Below are positions 8,790 to 17,846 of a stretch of DNA of 64,000 nt, piece after piece. Every line of letters starts with the position of its first letter. Positions within the stretch are counted from its first letter, which is position 1. This DNA is from Syntrophaceae bacterium. GTDB taxonomy: Bacteria > Desulfobacterota > Syntrophia > Syntrophales > Smithellaceae. The DNA lies in NCBI GenBank assembly GCA_018056765.1, contig JAGPFA010000015.1, forward strand, positions 1-64,000, given 5' to 3'. Both the position numbers and the translations under genes were made by a program. The notes beneath the pieces are model-generated. The model was not told where the DNA came from and searched no databases. It saw only the letters and a program-made list of their open reading frames with translations.

Positions 8790-9219
8790 GAGGAGGCTCC
8801 TTCATCAGCACCATGTTGGCTTGCTCGCCGTAAAATAAAGAAATACGCCCTGAGGCCTTAGCCGGCGTGCGACCGCCGCTTTTACGAAATTTTGGTTAAT
8901 CGCATCACGGGGAAAAGAAATAGCAAAAGACATACCAGATGACGCCGGCCTTGGCCTATATGGCTCGGGTCAGAAAAGTGATCTTCAGCGAAAATTGCTG
9001 ACAGTAAATATAACTGTCGATTATTGTTTAATTTATTGACTTAAAAAAAAGAAAGACACCCGCATGCCGGTATTTCGCCCTTCGCCCGCTCCCGGAAAAA
9101 AAGGAAATGATGCATCGCATCAATCACAGAGCTACCGAAAAGGAGTAATTAGTGTAGGCATAATCCTACACTATATTCATAAAATATGTCGGGTTTTCCC
9201 TACAATGTGACGGGGCTGG
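8790..9219. other. 430-bp intergenic stretch
   Basis: No gene is seen. It lies between the start of the minus-strand gene at 8789 and the end of the response-regulator gene at 9220, so it must hold the promoter of the former and the 3' end of the latter. The only clear structure is the 22-bp inverted repeat at 9151-9172. Confidence 0.5.
9151..9172. promoter_or_regulatory. 22-bp inverted repeat, possible operator or 3' hairpin
   Basis: AGTGTAGG and CCTACACT form perfect 8-bp arms around CATAAT. A further half-site (CCTACAAT) lies near 9195. There is no T-tract, so it does not look like an intrinsic terminator of the upstream glrR gene. Function is unknown. Confidence 0.4.
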
Positions 9220-10602
9220 CTATTCTTTTTTTTCGCTCTTTTTGAAATCGTCCGGCTTTATATTGTATTTTTGAACCAGATTGGAAAAATCCGGTCTGTA
9301 CTTATCGGCAAGCTTTGCCGCCTTGCTTACATTGCCCCTGGTGAATTCGAGCAGGCGGACAATGTAGCCTTTTTTAAAATCCTCAACGGCTCTTTTGTAG
9401 GGCACGAAAGATTGAGCAGGCAGTTCCTTTGTGCACACAATGATCTCGTCGCCGATAATGTTGTGAGGCGTCACCGCCACCGCGTGCTCAATGGTGTTTT
9501 CGAGCTCCCGGACATTTCCCGGCCAGTCGTAAAGCATGAGTTTCTGCATCGCCATGGCAGAGATTCCCTTGACGTCTTTTTTCATTCTCTGACTGATTTC
9601 CCCCAGAAAACGCTCCGCCAGCAGAGGCACATCTTCTTTTCTCTCCCTGAGCGGCGGAAGTTCAATCGGCACGACATGGATTCTGTAATACAGATCTTCG
9701 CGAAAGGCGCCTTCCTTAATCATTTCTTTTATGTTTTTGTTTGTTGCCGTAATTACCCGAACGTCGACGTCGTGCTGTTTTCCGCTCCCCAGCGGGGTGA
9801 CTTTTTTCTCCTGTAAAACCCGCAGAAGTTTTGCCTGCACCGAGACGGGCATGTCACCAATTTCGTCGAGAAAAATCGTTCCGGTATGGGCACGGACAAA
9901 CATCCCCTTGTGGCTTTTTTTCGCGTCCGTGAATGCGCCTTTTTCGTAACCGAAAAGTTCGCTTTCGAGCAGCGTCTCGGGAATTGCCGCACAATTGACG
10001 GTAATAAAAGGCCCCTCCTTTCTTGTGCTTGCCAGATGAATGGCCCGGGCAATCAATTCTTTTCCCGTGCCGCTCTCCCCGGAAATGAAAATCGTGGAAT
10101 CAGTCGGAGCGACGCGGGCGACCAGATCCAGAATCAGCCGCATCTTTTCGCTGCGCGCGATAATATTTTTAAAATGATACTTGTCTTCCAAAAGTCCTTC
10201 GAGACGTTTCACTTCAGCGATCAGACGCCGGTTTTCAAGGGCTTTTTCCACCTGCAGGAGGAGTTCTTCCGGATTAAAAGGTTTATTGAGAAAGTTATAG
10301 GCTCCCTTCTTCACCGCCTCGACGGCGCTTTCGATGCTTCCGTGCGCGGTCAGAATAATGATCGGCAGATAAGGATTGATCACATGCAGCCGCTCCATGA
10401 GTGAAATTCCGTCCGCCCGGCCAAGCCTCAAATCGACGATGGCCAGGTCCGGAGCCTCATCGCGGGTTTTTATTAAAGCTTCGTCTTCATCGGCGGCGGT
10501 GATTACCTCATAGCCGGATATCTCAAGCCTTATGCGAACAAGCTCCAGAAAATTGGCGTCATCGTCAACAACCAGGATTTTTTGTGCCAAAATCGGTTTC
10601 AT
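9220..10602 (-). CDS. glrR: sigma-54-dependent response regulator, GlrR/QseF type
   Basis: This NtrC-class activator drives sigma-54 promoters when phosphorylated. Its receiver domain (about 1-120) has the acidic patch DDD, phospho-acceptor Asp57 and Lys107. The AAA+ domain carries Walker A GESGTGKE (175-182), the sigma-54-contacting GAFTDA loop (222-227) and Walker B FLDEIGD. The C-terminal helix-turn-helix (NVSKAAKLADKYRPDFSNLV) is atypical at the recognition helix. It is the last gene of a kinase-lipoprotein-regulator operon, overlapping the lipoprotein gene by 4 bp, the GlrK-QseG-GlrR order of enterobacteria. I found no convincing sigma-54 promoter in the window. Confidence 0.9.
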   Translation of the reverse strand: MKPILAQKILVVDDDANFLELVRIRLEISGYEVITAADEDEALIKTRDEAPDLAIVDLRLGRADGISLMERLHVINPYLPIIILTAHGSIESAVEAVKKGAYNFLNKPFNPEELLLQVEKALENRRLIAEVKRLEGLLEDKYHFKNIIARSEKMRLILDLVARVAPTDSTIFISGESGTGKELIARAIHLASTRKEGPFITVNCAAIPETLLESELFGYEKGAFTDAKKSHKGMFVRAHTGTIFLDEIGDMPVSVQAKLLRVLQEKKVTPLGSGKQHDVDVRVITATNKNIKEMIKEGAFREDLYYRIHVVPIELPPLRERKEDVPLLAERFLGEISQRMKKDVKGISAMAMQKLMLYDWPGNVRELENTIEHAVAVTPHNIIGDEIIVCTKELPAQSFVPYKRAVEDFKKGYIVRLLEFTRGNVSKAAKLADKYRPDFSNLVQKYNIKPDDFKKSEKKE

Positions 10603-11108
10603 TTCAGCAGCTCTTTCTTTTTCATATCGAGCTCCAGGTCGATCTGTTTGGCTTTTTTGATCGTGGCCTTAAGTTCCTGCACTTCTTTTTCCAAACGTTC
10701 ATTTTCCTGTGTCATTTTCTCGTACCTGTACACCACGCCGAGCAGGATTTTTGCCTGACCTGCAAATCGGCTTTCAGGAAAAAAAGTCAGCAGATTTTTG
10801 AAAGAAGCAGCCGCCTTATCCGGATCTCTTTTGGGATTGCCCGGATGAGCGTAAATCAATCCCAGATTCAAAAACGCCTCATCAGCAGGATACACATTGG
10901 CACAAGTCGATATGATCCGTATATTTTCCCGCTCAGCCGCGTCATAATCACCCTTCTCCAGGTAACGGCGCGCCAATCCCATAGCCTCGTTTGTTTCCTG
11001 TTTGCCTTGCAGGCCGGCAATCACGGAACACCCTGCCAGAAACACAATGACTAGGCCGGCAACTGAAATGTAAAAATACTGCCGCGTCCTCTCTCGCTTG
11101 TCGCCCAA
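10599..11108 (-). CDS. qseG: QseG-like outer-membrane lipoprotein
   Basis: This 169-residue lipoprotein is encoded between the kinase and its regulator. After a basic N-terminus (KRERTRQ) and a hydrophobic stretch comes the lipobox LAGC with Cys27. The middle is tetratricopeptide-like (residues 40-120), and the C-terminal 45 residues form a charged coiled coil. The start is a TTG with GGAGG six bases upstream, inside the last 58 bp of the kinase gene, so translation is coupled. In enterobacteria QseG helps the kinase sense envelope signals. The family assignment rests on position and architecture more than on sequence. Confidence 0.7.
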   Translation of the reverse strand: MGDKRERTRQYFYISVAGLVIVFLAGCSVIAGLQGKQETNEAMGLARRYLEKGDYDAAERENIRIISTCANVYPADEAFLNLGLIYAHPGNPKRDPDKAAASFKNLLTFFPESRFAGQAKILLGVVYRYEKMTQENERLEKEVQELKATIKKAKQIDLELDMKKKELLK

Positions 11109-12496
11109 ATTCTGCCTCCATGTGCGGTTATAATATGCTTTACTATGGCCAGTCCCAGTCCTGTACCCTTGATTGTACTGTAACTCGTCATAGCACTCTG
11201 TTTAAATTTATCAAAGATAACTTCCAGATCCTCAGGCGGAATGCCTTGTCCGGAATCAGCGATGGAAACTTCAACACCATCGGAAAAGGGACGGGCACTG
11301 ATGGTTATCCGGCCGCCTTCCGGCGTGAATTTCACGGCATTACCAATCAGATTCCTCAGTGCCTGAAGCAACCTTTCCAGGTCTGCATTAACCGGCGGCA
11401 GTCCCGCGGGCGCTTCCCAGCTGATGTCGACATTTTTCGTCATGGCCAACGGCTCCATTCCGGAGACGGCATTGTAGATCAGTGCACCGATATCGGATTT
11501 TTCACGCTGCAGTGAGAGCATCCCCGCTTCCATCTTGGAAAGGTCCAGAAGGGAATTGACCAGGTCCGTCAGACGATTACTCTCTTCCGTGATGATGCGC
11601 AGAATCCTGCTGCGCATTTGGCTGAAATCCTCTCCCCTGTTGTTTAGCAAAAGATTGGTACCTTCCCTGATGGAGGCCAGCGGGGTGCGTAGTTCATGAG
11701 CCATCAGGGCAAAGAAATCGGACTTCATTTTATCCGCTTCCTGTAATTTGCCGCACATCGCGTTGAAATCACGCGCCAGATCCCGGATCTCGGGGGGAGA
11801 GGAAATTTCCAGGCCGCAGTCAAAATCACCGCGGGCAATGCGCCTTGTCTTGCGTCGCATAATGGTCAGAGGTATCGCAATGCTTCTGGTCACCATAACC
11901 GATATGATTATCCCCAGAAGGACACAGCCGGCAACGATGGCCATTACTATACGGCTGGCCTCAGAAACCGATTCTCCCAGATTCTCTACTTGCTCGTAAG
12001 TTTCCCTCTCGGCCAGCATCCTGAGATTTCTAAGCTCCAGAAGGATGCCGTCCGTCAGAATACTTTTTTTCTCTTTCAGATCGTCCGGCAAATAGGTTTC
12101 GTTGTTTTCCACGTGGGACGCTTCCTGATAAAAGACCTCTTTATATTGCTCATAAGAGTCGCTGATCAGAGCAATTGCCTCTTTTTTCTGATCGCTCGTG
12201 GCAATTGCCATCGCCTCCTCCAGGATGGTGCTTATCTCTTTTTCCATCTGTTCAAACTGGTAAAAATACTCCAGGTCCCGGGTGAGAATATACTTCCGGT
12301 CGAAGCCTGTTTGAGACAGAACAGATTCCGCCGCACTCTGTACAAGCTCTCTGAAGCGCTGGTCACTGTGAATGATTTCGTCCGTCGCCGCCCGGAAGGC
12401 GCTGAAACGGGAAAAGGCGTAAGCGCTCACCGCTGCCAACGGAATAAGTATGGCCAGATAACCGATAATCAAACGTGTGAGAATTCCCGGTTTCAT
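11051..12496 (-). CDS. glrK: membrane sensor histidine kinase, GlrK/QseE type
   Basis: This 481-residue sensor kinase phosphorylates the GlrR-type regulator encoded in the same operon. A first membrane helix (about 8-28) and a second (183-203) bracket a helical periplasmic sensor of about 155 residues. HAMP follows, then the dimerisation domain with phospho-acceptor His267 (LMAHELRTPLAS), then the ATPase domain with N box (NAVKFTPEGG), DSGQGIP and GTGLGLAIVKHI motifs. All catalytic motifs are intact. The start at 12496 opens a 416-bp gap to the divergent gene at 12913. Confidence 0.9.
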   Translation of the reverse strand: MKPGILTRLIIGYLAILIPLAAVSAYAFSRFSAFRAATDEIIHSDQRFRELVQSAAESVLSQTGFDRKYILTRDLEYFYQFEQMEKEISTILEEAMAIATSDQKKEAIALISDSYEQYKEVFYQEASHVENNETYLPDDLKEKKSILTDGILLELRNLRMLAERETYEQVENLGESVSEASRIVMAIVAGCVLLGIIISVMVTRSIAIPLTIMRRKTRRIARGDFDCGLEISSPPEIRDLARDFNAMCGKLQEADKMKSDFFALMAHELRTPLASIREGTNLLLNNRGEDFSQMRSRILRIITEESNRLTDLVNSLLDLSKMEAGMLSLQREKSDIGALIYNAVSGMEPLAMTKNVDISWEAPAGLPPVNADLERLLQALRNLIGNAVKFTPEGGRITISARPFSDGVEVSIADSGQGIPPEDLEVIFDKFKQSAMTSYSTIKGTGLGLAIVKHIITAHGGRIWATSERGRGSIFTFQLPA

Positions 12497-12912
12497 ATCA
12501 ATGAGTTGCCTTTAATCCCGACTGCGCGCCCGCGGCCTTCATCAGAAAGACGCGGCCGCATGTCACAGGAAAAACGAGACGATTATTGTTCATCGGAAAA
12601 CCATTTTGCTCTGCGGGGACAGCCCCGCCGTACGCAGGGGAGCTTACTGCGACCAAACGGCATTGTCAAGATGCAGCTCAGGGTCGAACTCTATCCGGAC
12701 GAAAAATTATGCCGTCGAGTGAGCTTGCCACATTCCGCTTGAATAAATTATTCCCTGTGCGTAAAAAGAAAATATAATTTTCCGGGGTCACCGGTTTCAG
12801 GGGTTGGCAAAATCGAATAAAGCATAAAAACAAACGGCGTTATCGTGCCGGTTTAAAGAACGAACCGGCGGACGTATAAACCTGGGATATTATTTGTTGG
12901 CGTGAGGACAGC
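12497..12912. promoter_or_regulatory. divergent intergenic region with 7-bp inverted repeat
   Basis: This gap separates the divergent glrK and ThDP-enzyme genes and should hold both promoters. No gene is seen. An inverted repeat, GCCGGTT (12847-12853) and AACCGGC (12863-12869), lies about 45 bp before the ThDP-enzyme start and could be an operator or a leader hairpin. A TATAAT at 12773-12778 has no convincing -35 partner. Confidence 0.4.
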
Positions 12913-14466
12913 ATGACGGGAGCGGAAAGTGTCTTGATAACGGCCGCACACGCGGGAGTCGAAATGTGTTTTGCCAATCCCGGCACCACGGAGCTGCCTC
13001 TTGTGGCCGCTTTGGATCAGCTAAGAGAAATCCGGCCGGTGCTGTGTCTTTTTGAAGGTGTCTGCACCGGCGCCGCCGACGGTTATGGACGGGTGAAAGG
13101 AAAACCGGCCATGACGATTTTACATCTGGGGCCGGGACTGGCCAACGGCATCGCCAATCTTCACAATGCGCGACGCGCCCGCACGCCCGTAGTCAATATC
13201 GTCGGCGAGCACACCACATGGCTCAAGCCGCACGACCCGCCACTGAACATGGATATCGAGGGACTTGCAAAAGCAATCCCCGGCTGGCAAAAGCAAAGCG
13301 AGTCGGCCGATGAACTCTCCGCAGACACAGCCTGGGCAATCTGCAACTCACTTTACGGCCAGGTATCCACTTTGATTGTGCCGGCGGACATTCAATCCGC
13401 TCTTGTCGGGGCAGGCCAAATCACGGCAAGGGAGTTTGCCTTCAATCCGGTCAGTGAAGAGATGATGCCTCATGCCGTGTCCATCATTCAGGAAGCAGCG
13501 AACCCCGCCCTGATTCTGGGAGGTCGGGCGCTCGGACGCAAAGGGCTGGAGGCGGCGGCGCAGATTAAGGCAAAATCCGGCTGCGATCTGATTATGATGA
13601 CCTTTCCTTCTCTTTTTGAAGCGGGTGCAGGACTGCCCGTCTTAAAACGCATCCCTTATTTTCCGGATGAGGCACGAAAACTACTGAAAAAGTACGACGC
13701 CTTCATTTTAGTCGGCGCGGGCGAGCCGACTGCCTTTTTCGGTTATTCTGATGGGATTATTTCCTTGCTGCCGGACAAAGCGCCGCGTCTTAGGCTGGAC
13801 ACCAACCGGCAGGACGCAGCCGAAGTGCTCAGGGAGCTTTCTCTGGCCCTCGGGCCGGAGGCGCCATCCGGTGAGCTGCAAGCTGTGCTGGCCCGCCTGG
13901 ACATACCGTCCCTGCCCGCTGGCCGGCTGGACGCCGTTTCGCTTTGCGCGGCCATTGCCGCTCTTCAGCCGGAGGAGTGCATTGTCGTTGAAGAAGGCAT
14001 ATCTTCGGGAGCTTTTTACTATGCCTACTCACCATATTTAAAGCCATATCGTCATCTTACTTTGACCGGCGGCTCAATCGGCTCTGGCATGCCTATGTCG
14101 CTGGGGGCGGCACTGGCCGATCCGGAAGCTAAAGTCATCAACATTCAGGCGGACGGCAGCGCCATGTACACACTGCAGGCTCTGTGGTCACAGGCAAGGG
14201 AGAAAACGGATGTGATTACGGTAATCTGTGCCAACCGCAAATATTTCACAATTGAACTGGAAGCCCTGCGCGCCGGATACCCTTCACCGGGAAAGGACGC
14301 ACAGTCTCTGACGAACCTGACCGGTCCGTCACTGGATTGGGTCAAACTGAGCAAGGCAATGGGAGTACCGGCCGTCCGCGTGGACACGGCAGAAGGTTTC
14401 ATCAAAGCTTTCAGAGGCGCCCTCGAGGAGGCCGGGCCTTTTTTAATTGAAGCTCTTCTTGAGTAA
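12913..14466 (+). CDS. thiamine-diphosphate enzyme of the acetolactate synthase / benzoylformate decarboxylase superfamily
   Basis: The 517-residue protein has the three-domain layout of ThDP decarboxylases and synthases. The catalytic Glu lies in LFEGVCTGAADGYGR (Glu48), a cofactor-contact motif follows in LHLGPGLANG, and the ADGSAMYT...N motif near residues 413-445 binds Mg-diphosphate. It resembles the group annotated as acetolactate synthase large subunit-like proteins of unknown substrate. No IlvN small subunit or branched-chain gene is adjacent, so a true acetolactate synthase is unlikely; a 2-oxo-acid decarboxylase or lyase is more plausible. The next gene starts 4 bp after the stop. 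Confidence 0.8.
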   Translation: MTGAESVLITAAHAGVEMCFANPGTTELPLVAALDQLREIRPVLCLFEGVCTGAADGYGRVKGKPAMTILHLGPGLANGIANLHNARRARTPVVNIVGEHTTWLKPHDPPLNMDIEGLAKAIPGWQKQSESADELSADTAWAICNSLYGQVSTLIVPADIQSALVGAGQITAREFAFNPVSEEMMPHAVSIIQEAANPALILGGRALGRKGLEAAAQIKAKSGCDLIMMTFPSLFEAGAGLPVLKRIPYFPDEARKLLKKYDAFILVGAGEPTAFFGYSDGIISLLPDKAPRLRLDTNRQDAAEVLRELSLALGPEAPSGELQAVLARLDIPSLPAGRLDAVSLCAAIAALQPEECIVVEEGISSGAFYYAYSPYLKPYRHLTLTGGSIGSGMPMSLGAALADPEAKVINIQADGSAMYTLQALWSQAREKTDVITVICANRKYFTIELEALRAGYPSPGKDAQSLTNLTGPSLDWVKLSKAMGVPAVRVDTAEGFIKAFRGALEEAGPFLIEALLE

Positions 14467-14470
14467 AATA

Positions 14471-15466
14471 ATGACCGACATGATGAGATACATAGATCAC
14501 GGCCGCGGCGGCCCTCCTTCCTGTATGATTGTCCGGCAGTCGCCGCTACCGAAACCGCAAAAGGGCGAAGTGCTCATCGATGTCGCCTTCGCCGGCGTCA
14601 ACCGACCTGATCTTCTCCAGCGCCAGGGCCTTTATCCACCGCCGGCCGGCGCCTCACCAGTGCTGGGGCTGGAAGTTTCCGGGACAGTTGCCGCCGCACA
14701 TCCTGATGTGACCGACTGGCAAGTCGGCGATCCGGTCACGGCACTTGTTCCGGGCGGAGGGTATGCCGACTTTTGCACAGTTCCGGCGGCCCATTGTCTG
14801 CCGATTCCCGCGGGGCTGACTCTTGCGGAGGCGGCGGCGCTGCCGGAAAATTATTTCACCGTATGGTCCAATGTTTTTGAGCGGGGGAAATTACAGGCGG
14901 GCGAAAATTTTCTTGTCCACGGCGGAGCGGGCGGTATCGGGTATAGCGCCATTCAGCTGGCCAAGGCTTTCGGCGCCAGGGTTTTCACCACCGTTGCAGG
15001 TGCGGGGCAAATTGCTGCCGCCGGACAACTGGGGGCGGATGTCGTGCTGGATTATACCGCCGGGGACTGGGCGGGCGAAATATCCGGAATGGTCGGCAGG
15101 CGCGGCCTGGACTGCATTCTCGACTTTGTCGGAGGGTCCTATATCCAAAAAAACATCAATCTGCTGGCGCGCAACGGTCGGCTGGTACAGATCGCATTTT
15201 TGCAAGGCTCCAAAGGCGAGCTGGACCTGATGCCCGTCCTGACCAAAAGTCTGACCATCACCGGCTCCATGCTGAGGCCGAAATCGATCGAGGAAAAAGC
15301 CGCCATCGCCGGAGCTCTTCGCGAAAAAGTCTGGCCGCTTTTTGCACAAAAGAAATTAAGGGTTCTCATTTCCGCGGTATTCGATCTTGCGGATACTAAA
15401 AAAGCGCACGAGCTGATGGAGGCGTCCGCTCATGTCGGCAAAATAGTTCTTAAAGTGCGTGGCTGA
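14471..15466 (+). CDS. NAD(P)H quinone oxidoreductase, zinc-free MDR family (QOR/PIG3-like)
   Basis: This is a medium-chain dehydrogenase/reductase of the quinone oxidoreductase type. The N-terminal GroES-like domain contains AGVNRPDLLQRQG and GLEVSGTV, and the Rossmann domain carries GGAGGIGYSAIQLAKAFGARV. The Cys/His zinc ligands of alcohol dehydrogenases are absent. It probably reduces quinones or enones with NADPH. The ATG at 14471 is chosen over an in-frame ATG inside the preceding gene; ATGs at 14480 and 14483 would fit the family N-terminus slightly better. It forms a two-gene operon with the ThDP enzyme. Confidence 0.88.
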   Translation: MTDMMRYIDHGRGGPPSCMIVRQSPLPKPQKGEVLIDVAFAGVNRPDLLQRQGLYPPPAGASPVLGLEVSGTVAAAHPDVTDWQVGDPVTALVPGGGYADFCTVPAAHCLPIPAGLTLAEAAALPENYFTVWSNVFERGKLQAGENFLVHGGAGGIGYSAIQLAKAFGARVFTTVAGAGQIAAAGQLGADVVLDYTAGDWAGEISGMVGRRGLDCILDFVGGSYIQKNINLLARNGRLVQIAFLQGSKGELDLMPVLTKSLTITGSMLRPKSIEEKAAIAGALREKVWPLFAQKKLRVLISAVFDLADTKKAHELMEASAHVGKIVLKVRG

Positions 15467-15516
15467 TCCATTGGAGCTGTTTGACGCTGCGGCAGGCCCA
15501 AATACCGCAGATGCTT

Positions 15517-15828
15517 TTAGTCGCCTGACACAACCACTGTATATTTGCCGTAGATCCCCAGTATATTCTGCACGTCCCAGTCAACATGGGTCACTTTTGA
15601 GATGCCACCGTTTTTTTTGGCCGCATCGACACTGCAGTCACCAAACGAAACCATACTCAAAATACTGATACAGGTGGCCTCGCCCGTCTTGGCCGCAGCG
15701 CCGCTGTTGGCGGTTGCTCCCAGGGGCATTTTCACGCCGGTGTAAATCGAGCCGGCCGGCATAAGCCCGGCACATCCGTATAAAGCGAACAACATGGTCA
15801 ACACAATAGCAACCAATACTTTTTTCAT
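15517..15828 (-). CDS. TRL-like lipoprotein
   Basis: This 103-residue secreted lipoprotein has a signal peptide ending in the lipobox LYGC. The mature part has the pattern of the TRL-like family: SIYTGVKMPLGATANSG, then KTGEATCISILSMVSFGD, then KNGGISKVTHVDW and NILGIYGKYTVVVSG. The function of that family is unknown. The start at 15828 follows GGAGGG; four more codons upstream would include that site and are excluded. The gene stands alone, convergent with the quinone oxidoreductase. Confidence 0.82.
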   Translation of the reverse strand: MKKVLVAIVLTMLFALYGCAGLMPAGSIYTGVKMPLGATANSGAAAKTGEATCISILSMVSFGDCSVDAAKKNGGISKVTHVDWDVQNILGIYGKYTVVVSGD

Positions 15829-15980
15829 GGTTCCCTCCAAAGTCGTAAGTAGATAGTTAACAATTTTGAAATATCAAACGCCAAGGGCGTTTTAATACTT
15901 CCTCTCTATTTACAACACCTGAATATTTTGGGCCTGCCGCTGAAACAAAGAAACAAAGACAAAATTAGCCATCAGGCTAG

Positions 15981-17546
15981 TTATGTTTTTCTAAAGGTAC
16001 GTGGAAATACTTTTAAAAGCGCAACCGCCCCCCGCAGGTGCTGCATCAGACCACGTCCGTACAACAACCAGGTAATGCCTCTTAAACCATCGTAAAGCTT
16101 TCGGCTGTATGGATGCCACCAGAAATTGCGGCGCACGCCCGGCAAAGCATCATTGATGATCACCCGCGGACGGGTCATTTCCGCAAAACCCAAATGTCCA
16201 TGCGTCCGGCCAATGCCGGAGTTCTTAAATCCGCCCCAGGGAGTTTCGGCAAGGCCGTGACTCATCAGGTGATCGTTGACCGTAACGGCACCGGCCATGA
16301 GCCGGCGTGCAATGCCCCTGGCTTTTGACGTGTTCCTCGACCAGACGGAAGCGGTCAGCCCCAGATCGGAATCATTGGCCAAAGCGACGGCCTCGTCGAT
16401 ATGTTCAAACGGCATCACTCCCAGAACCGGCCCGAAGGTTTCCTCTTTCATCAACAGCATTTCGTGGTGGACATCGGTAAGGACCAGGCAGGGCAAAAAT
16501 CGCCCCTGGATATTGTCTGGCGGTTCACTGCGGGCAAAAACAGTGGCGCCTTTTTCCAGTGCGTCCTCCACATGACGATTCACGGCCGCCAGTTGTCTGC
16601 TTGTTGTCATTTCACCGATGTCCGTGTCGAAGTGCGAAGGCAATCCGATACGCAGGGCTTCTACCTCTCTTTTGAGTTCATCGAGAAAAGGAACGTAGGC
16701 CGCTTTGTGAACATAAATGCGCTCCACGCCGCCGCAGGATTGTCCGGCGTTTTGCAATCCGGCCCACACAGCGCCTTTGGCCGCGCGGTACAGGTCTGCA
16801 TCTTCACAGACGATCATCGGGTCGTTACCGCCGAGTTCGAGGCTCAAAGGAGTCAGGGTCTCGGAAGCCTTTTTCATGAGATACTTCCCCACGGACACAG
16901 ATCCGGTAAAAAACAGTTTATCGATGCCCGCTTCGAGAAACGCATCTCCGGCGATGCGCCCCGGCATATTGATGTGATGGAACAGTCCCCGGGGCAGGTC
17001 TGCCGACTTGATGCAACGGCTGATAAAATCGCTCACCGCCGGGGTTTCCGAGGCCCCTTTAAAAATAACCGCATTTCCAGCCAGAAGGGCAGGGATAATT
17101 TCTGAAAATGGGATGGAGGCGGGATAATTCCAGGGTGAGATAATTCCGACCACACCATAGGGAACCTGCGTGAGCACACTTCTTTTGTTGACCATCAGCA
17201 GGTTGCCCGCCGATATTTTTTTATCACGGAGAAAGCCGGGAGCTTTCCTGCAGTAGTAGCTTATGGCCATCGTCATCGCCACGCACTCCGCCGCCATCGC
17301 GTCCACACGGGTCTTACCGTTGTCTGCGGCAATGACGTGGGCCAGCTCATCGATATGATCAACGAGAAACCGCCGTATTTGCAAAACACGTTTCGTGCGT
17401 TGTTTCACAGGCACAGTGGCCCACGTTTCCTGAACAGCACGCGCCTGTAAAACAGCACCACGCAGATCGTCGATGCTATGGACGGGGGTTGCCTGCTTTT
17501 TTGCTTCGTTGTTGCTGTTTGTATCAAACGAGATTGTTGTTTCCAT
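15981..17546 (-). CDS. aldehyde dehydrogenase family protein
   Basis: This NAD(P)-dependent dehydrogenase oxidises an aldehyde to the acid. The 521-residue protein contains the Pro/Trp substrate-channel motif ISPWNYPASIPFSEIIPALLAGNA, the catalytic Glu motif LSLELGGNDPMIV and the catalytic Cys motif NAGQSCGGVERIYV. The C-terminal 50 residues are longer than usual and rich in Trp, Arg and hydrophobic residues, which may contact membrane, as in fatty-aldehyde enzymes. The ATG at 17546 has AGGA just upstream; a GTG three codons earlier is less likely. Substrate is not inferable from the neighbours. Confidence 0.92.
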   Translation of the reverse strand: METTISFDTNSNNEAKKQATPVHSIDDLRGAVLQARAVQETWATVPVKQRTKRVLQIRRFLVDHIDELAHVIAADNGKTRVDAMAAECVAMTMAISYYCRKAPGFLRDKKISAGNLLMVNKRSVLTQVPYGVVGIISPWNYPASIPFSEIIPALLAGNAVIFKGASETPAVSDFISRCIKSADLPRGLFHHINMPGRIAGDAFLEAGIDKLFFTGSVSVGKYLMKKASETLTPLSLELGGNDPMIVCEDADLYRAAKGAVWAGLQNAGQSCGGVERIYVHKAAYVPFLDELKREVEALRIGLPSHFDTDIGEMTTSRQLAAVNRHVEDALEKGATVFARSEPPDNIQGRFLPCLVLTDVHHEMLLMKEETFGPVLGVMPFEHIDEAVALANDSDLGLTASVWSRNTSKARGIARRLMAGAVTVNDHLMSHGLAETPWGGFKNSGIGRTHGHLGFAEMTRPRVIINDALPGVRRNFWWHPYSRKLYDGLRGITWLLYGRGLMQHLRGAVALLKVFPRTFRKT

Positions 17547-17846
17547 ATTCCTCACACTTCTCTTACTTTGCCCGCCCGCTTTTCTTACGCGCGGCGGGGC
17601 GCTTGTTTTTTACAAGCAACTGGTTACACAAAGGTATCTCTCAAAAAACTCATTTATCGAGAGTTAAAACGTGTTTGAGCCGTAATGTATCTTTACGGAT
17701 AATGGAAAACTTTGGGTCATTATAGGAGTATTGTTCATGGATGTCAATATAATCGTAGGGAAAAAGTCATTGAAAAAAACAGGAAACAGCCATAGAAACG
17801 CATAAGGATTTTAAATGCCGGCCAGCCGGGCGGCGGAGAATAATTC
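17547..17846. promoter_or_regulatory. divergent intergenic region
   Basis: These 300 bp lie between the divergent aldehyde dehydrogenase and aminotransferase genes and must hold both promoters. I see no gene and no clear operator. Confidence 0.4.

Noticed and set aside
11990-12742. 250-codon open frame on the plus strand opposite glrK
   Set aside because: It overlaps the sensor and first membrane helix of the kinase; no homology or ribosome-binding site is visible.
16401-17105. 234-codon open frame opposite the aldehyde dehydrogenase gene
   Set aside because: The aldehyde dehydrogenase frame carries all family motifs; the opposite frame has none.
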